This document shows, one piece after another, positions 43,777-51,831 of a stretch of 64,000 bases of DNA. The first letter of the stretch is position 1. Every line of letters starts with the position of its first letter. The DNA is from Alteromonadaceae bacterium Bs31 (lineage in GTDB: Bacteria > Pseudomonadota > Gammaproteobacteria > Pseudomonadales > Cellvibrionaceae). The stretch covers positions 64,501-128,500 of the forward strand of contig FXAI01000007.1 of NCBI GenBank assembly GCA_900177435.1, given 5' to 3'. The notes under the pieces are model-generated. The model saw nothing but the letters and a program-made list of their open reading frames with translations. It did not search any database and had not been told where the DNA came from. A program made the translations under genes and the position numbers.

Positions 43777-44775
43777 ATGAAAAAACCGACTCTATTTAGC
43801 TTGCTTTTTTACGTACTGCTCAGTGCCTGTATTAGCCCGTCAAACTCAGGCTTACCGCATCCGGTTGACCTGCACGGCCAGCTTTCAATTAGGGGCAACC
43901 AGCTTGTTAATGCTAAAGGTGAAGCTGTTGCTCTCAGCGGCCCCAGCTTTTTTTGGAGCAATACCGGCTGGGGGGGCAACGCGTTCTACCACCCCAAAGC
44001 CGTTAAATATTTTAAGAATGAGTGGAATGCCAACATCATACGTGTCGCTATTGGGGTTGAGCCTTCAGGTGGCTATATCGAGGAGCCTGATGAAAATTAC
44101 AAACGTGCTCTCACTCTTATTAATGCGGGTTTAAAACAAGGGCTGTACGTGATAGTAGACTGGCACTCCCACCACGCTCAGGACTACCCCGAAGAGGCGA
44201 AAGCTTTTTTTAGCAAGATCGCAGCTCGCTACGGCGATAAGCCCAATATTATCTATGAAATTTATAATGAGCCTCTGCGTGATACGGACTGGCAAAAGAC
44301 CATAAAGCCCTACGCGATAGAACTCATTCAAACCATTAGAAAAATCGACCCGGACAACATCATTATTGTAGGCACTCAGTCTTGGTCACAGGATGTAGAC
44401 AAGGCAGCTGCCAACCCGATAGAAGGCTTTGATAACATCGCTTACGCCTTACATTTTTATGCTGGTACGCACAAAGAAAAATTACGTAAAAAAGCCAGAA
44501 CAGCATTACAGAGCGGCCTGGCGCTTGTGGTAACAGAATGGGGCACCGTTAATGCCGATGGCGATGGGCCCGTCGATTACCAAAGTGTTGATGAGTGGAT
44601 GTCATTTTTAAGCGAACACAAAATCAGCCATTGCAACTGGTCGGCGAATAACAAGAATGAATCCTCATCCATGTTTACTCCGGAAACCAGGCCTAAAGGA
44701 AAGTGGGCAGACGACAACCTGTCCGAATCGGGAAAATTGGCAAAGAAAATTATTAGCGAGTGGAACAAACAGTAA
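43777..44775 (+). CDS. GH5 cellulase lipoprotein
   Basis: A 332-residue endo-beta-1,4-glucanase of glycoside hydrolase family 5 (subfamily 2 by resemblance). The start at 43777 gives a lipoprotein signal with lipobox VLLSAC, then a Ser/Pro-rich tether. The barrel opens with LSIRGNQLVNAKGEAVALSG, the acid/base Glu is E165 in IYEIYNEP, and the nucleophile Glu is E254 in VVTEWGT; VDWHSHHA is the usual catalytic-cleft segment. No carbohydrate-binding module is attached. Surface anchoring suggests trimming of cello-oligosaccharides or cellulose at the cell. An in-frame start at 43720 would hide the signal. It is convergent with the ABC permease gene, eight bases apart. Confidence 0.92.
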   Translation: MKKPTLFSLLFYVLLSACISPSNSGLPHPVDLHGQLSIRGNQLVNAKGEAVALSGPSFFWSNTGWGGNAFYHPKAVKYFKNEWNANIIRVAIGVEPSGGYIEEPDENYKRALTLINAGLKQGLYVIVDWHSHHAQDYPEEAKAFFSKIAARYGDKPNIIYEIYNEPLRDTDWQKTIKPYAIELIQTIRKIDPDNIIIVGTQSWSQDVDKAAANPIEGFDNIAYALHFYAGTHKEKLRKKARTALQSGLALVVTEWGTVNADGDGPVDYQSVDEWMSFLSEHKISHCNWSANNKNESSSMFTPETRPKGKWADDNLSESGKLAKKIISEWNKQ

Positions 44776-44783
44776 AACTGTGA

Positions 44784-45890
44784 CTAATCCAAGCGTTTAC
44801 TAAACCGGAAGGCCGCCAACACTATACCCAAGATACTGAAGCCGATTAACCAGAGCGAATCATACACCAGCACCTGAACCTCGGCCCCTCTCAACACTAC
44901 CGCCCTGATCATTCTCATGTAGTGGGTTGCAGGAAGCATCTCTGCAATATTCTGCGCAAGCTTTGGCATGGCTTCATAAGGGAACATAAAACCGCTGAGC
45001 AAGATAGAGGGCAGCAGTACAAAGACGGTCATTTGCATTGCCTGTAACTGTGTCTTTGCTATGGTCGAAATGATTAGACCGAGGGTTAAACTGGCTGCGA
45101 TAAACAATAAGGTAGCCGCATATACGTGAAACAGTGAGCCGTTGATTGGTACATCAAATACAAGATTACCCAACAGCAAAATAATACTGACCTGTAGCAA
45201 ACCTATAAAAATATAAGGCACTATCTTACCGATCATTAATTCCAGTGGTTTTATTGGCGTGGTAATCAATAATTCGAGATTGCCGCGCTCCCTCTCTCGC
45301 ACAATCGCCGTAGAGGTGAATAAGATCATAGTCATGGTAAGAATTACAGCGCTTAGCCCAGGCACAATATTCACCGCTGAGCGCCGTGTAGGATTAAAAA
45401 ACAGTGCCACTTCAAAATTGGGCTTGTGTGTGACGCGATGAAGTTTGGGGTCTACGATAATTTGATCGAGGGGCATCTGTCGCAACTGTAAAATTGCTGA
45501 ACTCACCATTGTATCTGAAGCATCTACCACCCACTGGGCCAGCACATTCTCACCAACCAGGCGCTTACTCAAGTCTGCAGGATAAATAAGTGCAGCACGT
45601 ATCTCACCACGCACTATCGCCTGCTCAGCTTCCTTTGGCGTGGTGTAGTGGTGCTTTATTTCAACAACCTGTGTCGCAGTTACCGCCTGGGTAATAACTC
45701 TGGCCACGGCACTGCCACTCAAGTCGACAATACCTACTGGAATGTGTCTAACATCGGTGTTAATGGCATAACCAAAAAGTAGCAGTTGTACCAGGGGAAT
45801 CATTACCACCATACCAAAGGTCATTCTGTCCCGAGATAATTGTTTCAGCTCTTTCTGTACAATTGAATGTATACGCCGAATGGACAGCAT
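44784..45890 (-). CDS. ABC-2 type transporter permease
   Basis: A 368-residue membrane subunit of an ABC exporter. The first helix (MVVMIPLVQLLLFGYAI) is followed by a large periplasmic domain of about 150 residues and then five helices clustered at the C-terminus, the pattern of YhhJ/YbhS-type permeases. The conserved STAIVRERERGNLELLITTPIKPLE is the coupling segment that contacts the ATPase. It begins one base after the ATPase gene and is the last gene of a four-gene operon. Likely cargo is a drug, lipid or protein; nothing in the sequence decides. Confidence 0.9.
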   Translation of the reverse strand: MLSIRRIHSIVQKELKQLSRDRMTFGMVVMIPLVQLLLFGYAINTDVRHIPVGIVDLSGSAVARVITQAVTATQVVEIKHHYTTPKEAEQAIVRGEIRAALIYPADLSKRLVGENVLAQWVVDASDTMVSSAILQLRQMPLDQIIVDPKLHRVTHKPNFEVALFFNPTRRSAVNIVPGLSAVILTMTMILFTSTAIVRERERGNLELLITTPIKPLELMIGKIVPYIFIGLLQVSIILLLGNLVFDVPINGSLFHVYAATLLFIAASLTLGLIISTIAKTQLQAMQMTVFVLLPSILLSGFMFPYEAMPKLAQNIAEMLPATHYMRMIRAVVLRGAEVQVLVYDSLWLIGFSILGIVLAAFRFSKRLD

Positions 45891-45891
45891 G

Positions 45892-46821
45892 CTATTGCCG
45901 CTCCCCGTTAGTTACCGTAACAAAGACATCTTCCAGGCTTGGGTGAACCACATTGCATGTTAGTGAGCTTCCCAGTGCTTGCTGTATATATGTCACAGGA
46001 TTTTCGATAGATCGATCCACCAGCACACGTAAGCGAAGGCCCTGTTGCGCAGCGGATTTAATCTTGTCGATGTCTAATAAGCGTGTTTTTAACACACGAA
46101 GATTTTCTGCCTCCAGCTCAATAACGTGTGCACCCATCTGCTCCATTAACACCAGAGGCTCGCCTTCTGCACGCAGTTGACCACTTTCCAAGATCGCCAG
46201 GCGGTGACAGCGCTCCGCCTCATCCATGTAATGTGTTGATACAAGAATGCTTGTTCCCTGGTCACACAGGTCGAACAGTTTCTCCCAAAACTCTCTTCTG
46301 TTTTCTGGGTCTACCGCTGAGGTGGGCTCATCGAGAAAAAGCAGGTCAGGCTCGTGCAATGTTGCCGCGGCTAAAGCAAGGCGCTGCCTTTGACCTCCGC
46401 TCATGCTACCTGCACGGCGATCTTTTAATTTAAACAGCGAATAAGTATCCAGCAACTGGGAGATTCTACGGCGCAATTTTCCAGCGCCCAATGAATATAC
46501 CTGCCCCATAAACTGCAGGTTTTCTTCTGTGGTTAAATCTTCATACAGGGAAAATTTTTGTGTCATGTAGCCAATGCGCGTGCGCAGCTGCTCTGCACTT
46601 TTCGACACGTCCAGCCCCAAAACTTCCGCGCGTCCAGCAGACACAGATAGCAAGCCACAAAGCATGCGAATAGTGGTAGATTTACCACAACCATTTGGCC
46701 CAAGAAAACCGTAAATAGTAGCTTTGGGCACGTTTAAATCAATGCTGTCTACGGCAACAAAATTGCCAAACTTGCGGGTAAGGCCCTCAGCTTTTATTGC
46801 CATTCCCGATTGGGAGTTCAC
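45892..46821 (-). CDS. ABC transporter ATP-binding protein
   Basis: A 309-residue ATPase subunit. Walker A is FLGPNGCGKSTT, the signature SMSGGQRQRLALAAATL and Walker B LLFLDEPTSAVDP, with the H-loop in LVSTHYMDEAERC; the C-terminal part matches the DrrA/YbhF-type extension. I choose GTG at 46821, with GGAG six bases upstream and one base after the HlyD stop; an ATG at 46803 is possible, while the frame upstream to 46932 lies inside hlyD. Works with the permease below and the HlyD-like protein above. Confidence 0.92.
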   Translation of the reverse strand: MNSQSGMAIKAEGLTRKFGNFVAVDSIDLNVPKATIYGFLGPNGCGKSTTIRMLCGLLSVSAGRAEVLGLDVSKSAEQLRTRIGYMTQKFSLYEDLTTEENLQFMGQVYSLGAGKLRRRISQLLDTYSLFKLKDRRAGSMSGGQRQRLALAAATLHEPDLLFLDEPTSAVDPENRREFWEKLFDLCDQGTSILVSTHYMDEAERCHRLAILESGQLRAEGEPLVLMEQMGAHVIELEAENLRVLKTRLLDIDKIKSAAQQGLRLRVLVDRSIENPVTYIQQALGSSLTCNVVHPSLEDVFVTVTNGERQ

Positions 46822-46822
46822 T

Positions 46823-47827
46823 TCATTCTCCTGCACGCAAAATAACTTCGGCGGGAATACCAACAGGAATATTCTCGGCACCGGCCAAGTCAACTTCGGC
46901 CAGGTACACCAGGCGCGAACGATCCCGCTCATTCAAGGCATAGTAGGGTGTGAAGGCCGGGTCCGACGATATCCACCGCAAAGTACCAGTATAGGGTTCT
47001 TCCAGCCCGTCGACCTTAACTTGCAATGTTTGCCCGGGCCGCAAGCGAACCCTCCAGGGCTCAGGTACGTATACACGCGCATAGGGGCCGGCTCCCACCA
47101 GTAACACGGCAACCGCCGAACCGGCGGTCACTCGCTCCCCTCTATTCCAGGGAAGGCTGTCGAGCAAGCCATCACGCGTAGCTACCACCGTCAGCTCTGC
47201 TAGCTGAATTTTTTCCAGCTCTACCTGTGCTTGGGCTGCCTTAAACTGTGCTTCTGCCTGATCCAGTTCTTCTTTACGGGTGCCATTAGTCAGCACCAGC
47301 AAATGCTCGCGCGCACTTTCCAATACCGCTTGTGCGGAATCCCTGTTGGCAAGTGCCCTATCGAGCGCTGCCTGTGTATTGAGGTTTTTTCTACGCAGCT
47401 CCACGCTACGCTGATAATTTTTTTCCGCTACCGCCAAGGAGGCTTCTGCTCCACTCACATCCGCCTTTGCTGCACCGATATCTTCCACTCTGGCGCCGTT
47501 TCGCAGCGCCTCCCAATGAGCTGCAGCACGCATTTGTTCTGCTTCGGCTTTGGCGAGCTTTGCCTGCTGACGCCGGCCATCTAACTGCACCAGCACCCTA
47601 CCCTTCTCTACTTGTGTTCCTTCTCGAACCGGTAGCTCATTAATAATTTCACTGACGGTTGCCTTGAGTATGACCCTGTCGCGCTCAATGGTACCCAAGG
47701 CTGTATCCCCGTCCTTTTGCCCGCAGGCACTCAACACTGCTACGAGGCTCATCAATACCAAATAGCTTATTCGCCTGTTGAACACACACGCTAAACCATT
47801 TAGTACCCTTAAACATTTCAGCATCAT
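46823..47827 (-). CDS. HlyD-family periplasmic adaptor lipoprotein (YbhG-like)
   Basis: A 334-residue membrane fusion protein. A lipobox is seen in LVAVLSACGQKDG. The lipoyl halves flank a long alpha-hairpin rich in Ala/Glu/Arg (ATVSEIINELPVREGTQVEK at one end, ELTVVATRDGLLDSLPWNRG at the other). A beta-barrel domain and C-terminal segment (GIPAEVILRAGE) follow. It would link the ABC permease to an outer-membrane channel such as TolC. AGGAG eight bases before the ATG supports the start. It follows the gluzincin gene by 11 bases. Confidence 0.9.
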   Translation of the reverse strand: MMLKCLRVLNGLACVFNRRISYLVLMSLVAVLSACGQKDGDTALGTIERDRVILKATVSEIINELPVREGTQVEKGRVLVQLDGRRQQAKLAKAEAEQMRAAAHWEALRNGARVEDIGAAKADVSGAEASLAVAEKNYQRSVELRRKNLNTQAALDRALANRDSAQAVLESAREHLLVLTNGTRKEELDQAEAQFKAAQAQVELEKIQLAELTVVATRDGLLDSLPWNRGERVTAGSAVAVLLVGAGPYARVYVPEPWRVRLRPGQTLQVKVDGLEEPYTGTLRWISSDPAFTPYYALNERDRSRLVYLAEVDLAGAENIPVGIPAEVILRAGE

Positions 47828-47838
47828 ATTTTACACTC

Positions 47839-49161
47839 CTACCCTTTGTTGTGGAGTAAGTGCGATTGTAATACCGTGGACTCCGAACCCACAACCTGCA
47901 TAAACACCTGCCGCAAGTCGGCGAGACTAACCTTTTTCTTTTTCACTAAAGCTTGCACCACAGTATCCAGGTTTTTTTTGTTCTTTGTTTTAAACATAAT
48001 CTCAGCATTCAAGTCACGGAATAAAAGAGCAGCCGCTGCGGTTGTTGCGCCACTTGAACTAGCCACTCTTAGTTTTTTGACTTTGCTTGCTCGACCACTC
48101 AAATTATCCTCAATGCGTGCTACGCGCAATTGATTATAGCCACCCGCTCGCTGCAAGATGATATAAGAATAGTATTCTGCGATTCCCTCGGCTATCCAAT
48201 CATCGTGTAGCTTGCCCGACAGACCGGTAAACACGTGAACTAACTCATGCACCAAAGTGCTGGTGCCATTCTCGCTGATTAAGGGCCTGTCTACGTGCAA
48301 AAAAAATGAACTTTTTGCAGACAAACCGCCCCGCCAAAGCGGCTCACCAGCGCCCACTACAAGCAGTTTATCGGGCGACTGCCCAAATGCAGTTTGAAGG
48401 TGGGGCCATAGCAGCTGCACAAAGGTTAGCACCTCCATTCGACGAAGCCCGGAACCTGTAGGTGCGCTCACCCACACCTGATGTGTGGCACCAGCCTCTT
48501 CGCCAATTTTCGCATTGCGCGTACCTAGGTCACCGGCAATCATCCAGCCGGTTGGACGATCAAATTTACGTGAGGGGTTATCGATTTTAAAACTGCGGCG
48601 GTATTTTTCCGGCTGCTCTTGTTTTATCTCCTGCAAGCGTGGCCATTCGGTATGAACTGATGCCCAAGAATCAGGCAGTTCAAATACCAGTGTCGCCTTT
48701 GAGCTGGCGCCTTTTTTTGCTCTCACTTTTGCCGGCGGGACAAGATCATCACCACGAAACACTGCCCATTGCGGGGTGATTAACGCATCGTAGGATTTTT
48801 TTCCATTTGAACTTGCTCTAAGCTGATTAATCTCACAATGGAAGTGAATGCTCGCTTGTTTTCCACTAGGGAACCACAACAAGTGCCCAGTCTTGCGCTG
48901 TAATTTGTTCTCGCTGGAAAAATCGCGGCAAGAACTTTTGCTGATATTGAAATCAACAAGGCTCACTAGATGAGTATTGCCCATTTCTATGCTTACCTTC
49001 GCCATTTTGCTGGAAGGTAGCAAGGTGATGGTATAGCTCAGTGGATAGCGCCCCGCCAGTTCTTCCTTTTGCGCTGCCTGCACACCTGAATGGCAGGCGA
49101 ACAATAGCCCCAGCACAGCATATAAACTGATCCATTTTATTAGCTTTCCCTCTAAAACCAT
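47839..49161 (-). CDS. Secreted gluzincin (peptidase MA-like) of unknown role
   Basis: A 440-residue exported protein with the zinc motif H305ELVH in STLVHELVHVFTGLSGKLH, followed by DDWIAEGIAEYYSYI, whose AEG Glu is the likely third ligand, 15 residues after the second His (shorter than the 18 of M1 enzymes). This matches M1/M61-like or peptidase MA-like gluzincins. The N-terminal half is beta-rich. The start at 49161 gives a signal ending in SGVQAAQ; a start at 49236 has a better ribosome binding site (GGAAG) but would make a 54-residue leader. It heads the HlyD-ATPase-permease operon, 11 bases before hlyD. Substrate unknown; a peptide exported by the ABC system is a guess. Confidence 0.78.
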   Translation of the reverse strand: MVLEGKLIKWISLYAVLGLLFACHSGVQAAQKEELAGRYPLSYTITLLPSSKMAKVSIEMGNTHLVSLVDFNISKSSCRDFSSENKLQRKTGHLLWFPSGKQASIHFHCEINQLRASSNGKKSYDALITPQWAVFRGDDLVPPAKVRAKKGASSKATLVFELPDSWASVHTEWPRLQEIKQEQPEKYRRSFKIDNPSRKFDRPTGWMIAGDLGTRNAKIGEEAGATHQVWVSAPTGSGLRRMEVLTFVQLLWPHLQTAFGQSPDKLLVVGAGEPLWRGGLSAKSSFFLHVDRPLISENGTSTLVHELVHVFTGLSGKLHDDWIAEGIAEYYSYIILQRAGGYNQLRVARIEDNLSGRASKVKKLRVASSSGATTAAAALLFRDLNAEIMFKTKNKKNLDTVVQALVKKKKVSLADLRQVFMQVVGSESTVLQSHLLHNKG

Positions 49162-49337
49162 TTTGAAAAAAATGCCCTTATCCTCGCAAAAAGCGCTCAA
49201 CATTCTTTCTGTAAATACTCTTGATATCAAAAACATAGCACTTCCAATGTAGAATCATAAATACAGCAGAGAACACTGTCCTTTTACTGCTAAACTCTGG
49301 TAAGTCGCACCCCGCCACAAGGACTATAACTCATACT

Positions 49338-51038
49338 ATGAACCAGGAGCGTGAACCACGGTCAAGTCTCCGCGAGCTGCTTAAACCCGGCAACTTCTCA
49401 GTTAACGCTGCACCCAGACTTCGCAGGTTTCGCTTGCTGCAATGGCTGGCGCTTTGCGCAGCAGTGATATGGGTGGTAGTTGGCTTAAATCTCAGCCATC
49501 AGTTCATTCACCACCAACTGCACGAAAAGCTTCAAGCACGCATGGATGAATTGAATAATGAGAGTCAATTCAGCTTGCGCATTTTTGATCAAAACCTGCA
49601 TCAGGCGGAACAGTTATCCCAAACGCTCTCATTTGAGCAGTCAACAGTAAACCTTCTTCATAAATACAGAGAACTCAACCTCGACCTCAACGCTATGGAG
49701 CTGGAGGAGAGGAGAATTGCAATACCCAAAATACCCGGCAGAGAAGAGCTCGACTCACTGTATAAGCAACTCGCAACAAATGTAGACGCCACGCAAATAA
49801 TTCTGCTGGACCCGCTGGGCTACCTTATTGCCTCCAGCCGTAGTGGCGATAACGGCGCTTATCTTGGAGTGCGTTACCACACGCGCGAGTACTATCAAGA
49901 AGCACTCATACGCGGCAAGGGTCGCCAATTTGCTATCGGCAAGCAGATCCCCGTAGCGTCGTTCTACTTTTCCACTGCAATCAAGGCAAACGGCGAGTTA
50001 CTGGGTATCATCGTCATTCGCCTGGTAACTGAGGAAGTGGTGGATTTTATTAATCCCACCATGGATCTCACTTTAGTAAGCTCCTCAAACGGAGTAGTAC
50101 TGGCCAGCTCAGACCCCGCTTTAGTATACAAGCATGTGGGCAGAGGACTGTCTCGCCCACCTCTTATTATTGATTACCAGCGCATTTTTAAACAACAGGA
50201 AATGGCCTCGGTACCTTTTGAAGAAATCTACTCACAACACGGAAATCGCTTATGGTCCTGGCAGGGCGAACGCCACATACTCGCTCGCGGCTACGTTGAA
50301 GAAGGGGATTTTCAGGTATTTTTATTCGACAATGTCAGTACCTTGTTTACCAGCTCTAACACCTATTGGAATTTTAGCTTTGCCACATTGCTGGCAGGCT
50401 TGCTTATCATCATTTTGCTGGAACGCAGTGTAAACTTTAGCCAACAACGAAAAGCACATCTAACGGCCTTGTTTGAAGCAAACAGGAACCTCTCCAGCGT
50501 CTCATCAGAACTTTATGAGCTGACGGTAACCGATGCACTCACGGGCCTCAGTAGTCGCCGTTACTTCACCCAGAGGCTGGAGGACGCGGTACAACGTGAG
50601 CACCGACAAACGCCAGCCATGCCTCGCTCCTCAGTGCAATTCAAAGGGCTGAGCCTGCTGCTGCTAGACCTTGATCGTTTCAAGCTGATTAACGACACTT
50701 ATGGTCATCCTGCAGGCGACGAAGCCATACGTTCTATGGCAAAAATTTGCCAGGAGCAGGTGCGCCCCTATGACACCGTTGGTCGAATGGGAGGAGAGGA
50801 GTTCGCCATTTTATTAACAGACGTCACCATCCAGGAATCCAAAGAAGTGGCAGCGAGAATTCTGCACAACTGCGAAACCACAACAATAGAATACGAAAAA
50901 CATCAGTTCACACAAACCTGCTCAATCGGCATCGCGCGCCTGTGCCGGGATCAAACAGCCAACGGCTTGCTCTCTCAAGCGGACAAGGCGCTGTATGCGG
51001 CAAAAAATCAGGGCCGCAATCGCTTTATATTTTTTTAA
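49338..51038 (+). CDS. Membrane-bound diguanylate cyclase with periplasmic sensor
   Basis: A 566-residue diguanylate cyclase. Membrane helices at about residues 32-55 and 335-360 bracket a periplasmic Cache-like sensor domain (IILLDPLGYLIASSRSGDNG, AIGKQIPVASFYFSTAIK). The C-terminal GGDEF domain has the active site GGEEF at 485-489 and the inhibitory I-site R-P-Y-D five residues before it, so it should make cyclic di-GMP under product control. It is divergent from the gluzincin gene and 85 bases before pdsR. Its sensory ligand is unknown; the two PilZ proteins in the window are possible receivers. Confidence 0.93.
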   Translation: MNQEREPRSSLRELLKPGNFSVNAAPRLRRFRLLQWLALCAAVIWVVVGLNLSHQFIHHQLHEKLQARMDELNNESQFSLRIFDQNLHQAEQLSQTLSFEQSTVNLLHKYRELNLDLNAMELEERRIAIPKIPGREELDSLYKQLATNVDATQIILLDPLGYLIASSRSGDNGAYLGVRYHTREYYQEALIRGKGRQFAIGKQIPVASFYFSTAIKANGELLGIIVIRLVTEEVVDFINPTMDLTLVSSSNGVVLASSDPALVYKHVGRGLSRPPLIIDYQRIFKQQEMASVPFEEIYSQHGNRLWSWQGERHILARGYVEEGDFQVFLFDNVSTLFTSSNTYWNFSFATLLAGLLIIILLERSVNFSQQRKAHLTALFEANRNLSSVSSELYELTVTDALTGLSSRRYFTQRLEDAVQREHRQTPAMPRSSVQFKGLSLLLLDLDRFKLINDTYGHPAGDEAIRSMAKICQEQVRPYDTVGRMGGEEFAILLTDVTIQESKEVAARILHNCETTTIEYEKHQFTQTCSIGIARLCRDQTANGLLSQADKALYAAKNQGRNRFIFF

Positions 51039-51123
51039 CACCTATGTTTGGCGAGGGGTTTGTTCCCACTGCACTAGACTGATAAGCTTCCAACAAACTC
51101 ATTAAACACAGAATAAAAAACAG

Positions 51124-51828
51124 ATGTCCCGCCACATTGCCATTGTCGAAGACGAAGAAGCCATCGCCCAGAACTACTGTGACGCCCTGCGTCGCCAGGG
51201 TTATAAAGTTAGCCATTACCGCAACCGCCCGGAGGCCTCAGAAGCCTTTAAGGCGCGCTTGCCCGATCTCGCCATTATTGACGTAGGCCTGGGAGATGAG
51301 ATTGAGGGGGGCTTTGACCTGTGCAGAGACTTGCGCAGCATGGCACCTGAGCTACCCATTATTTTTCTAACTGCACGCGACAGTGAATTTGATGTGGTGT
51401 CTGGCCTGCGTTTGGGCGCAGACGACTATCTCACCAAGGATATTAGCCAGCCACATATGCTGGCTCGAATTGTTGCGCTGTTCCGGCGAATTGACGCCCT
51501 CCAGCAACCCGTGGCCCGGGATAAAGAAATTGTTCGCGACAAACTTACCCTGAATATGGACCGCATGACGGCACAGTGGAGCGGGCAGTTGGTAGACCTC
51601 ACCGTTACCGAGTTGTGGATCGTGCATTCTCTCGCACAGCACCCTGGGCATGTTAAAAACCGCCAGCAATTGATGGATGCCGCTAATGTGGTGCTCGACG
51701 ACAACACCATTACCTCTCATATCAAGCGCATACGCAAAAAATTCAAAGAGTTGGACAAGGCCTTCGACTGCATACAGACCGCTTACGGCATGGGATACCG
51801 CTGGTTGCTTGACAGTAAAACGACTTAA
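51124..51828 (+). CDS. Response regulator, PdsR-like
   Basis: A 234-residue OmpR-type response regulator. The receiver has acidic-pocket residues in IVEDEEAI, the phosphoacceptor D53 in LAIIDVGLGDEIEGG and the Lys in DDYLTKDIS; the C-terminal winged helix contains VTELWIVHSLAQHPGHVKNR and TAYGMGYRWLL. IIDVGLGDE and the overall sequence resemble the response regulator of the proteobacterial dedicated sortase system. The partner kinase begins three bases after its stop. No sortase or sorting-signal protein is found here, so its target genes are unknown. Confidence 0.88.
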   Translation: MSRHIAIVEDEEAIAQNYCDALRRQGYKVSHYRNRPEASEAFKARLPDLAIIDVGLGDEIEGGFDLCRDLRSMAPELPIIFLTARDSEFDVVSGLRLGADDYLTKDISQPHMLARIVALFRRIDALQQPVARDKEIVRDKLTLNMDRMTAQWSGQLVDLTVTELWIVHSLAQHPGHVKNRQQLMDAANVVLDDNTITSHIKRIRKKFKELDKAFDCIQTAYGMGYRWLLDSKTT

Positions 51829-51831
51829 GCC

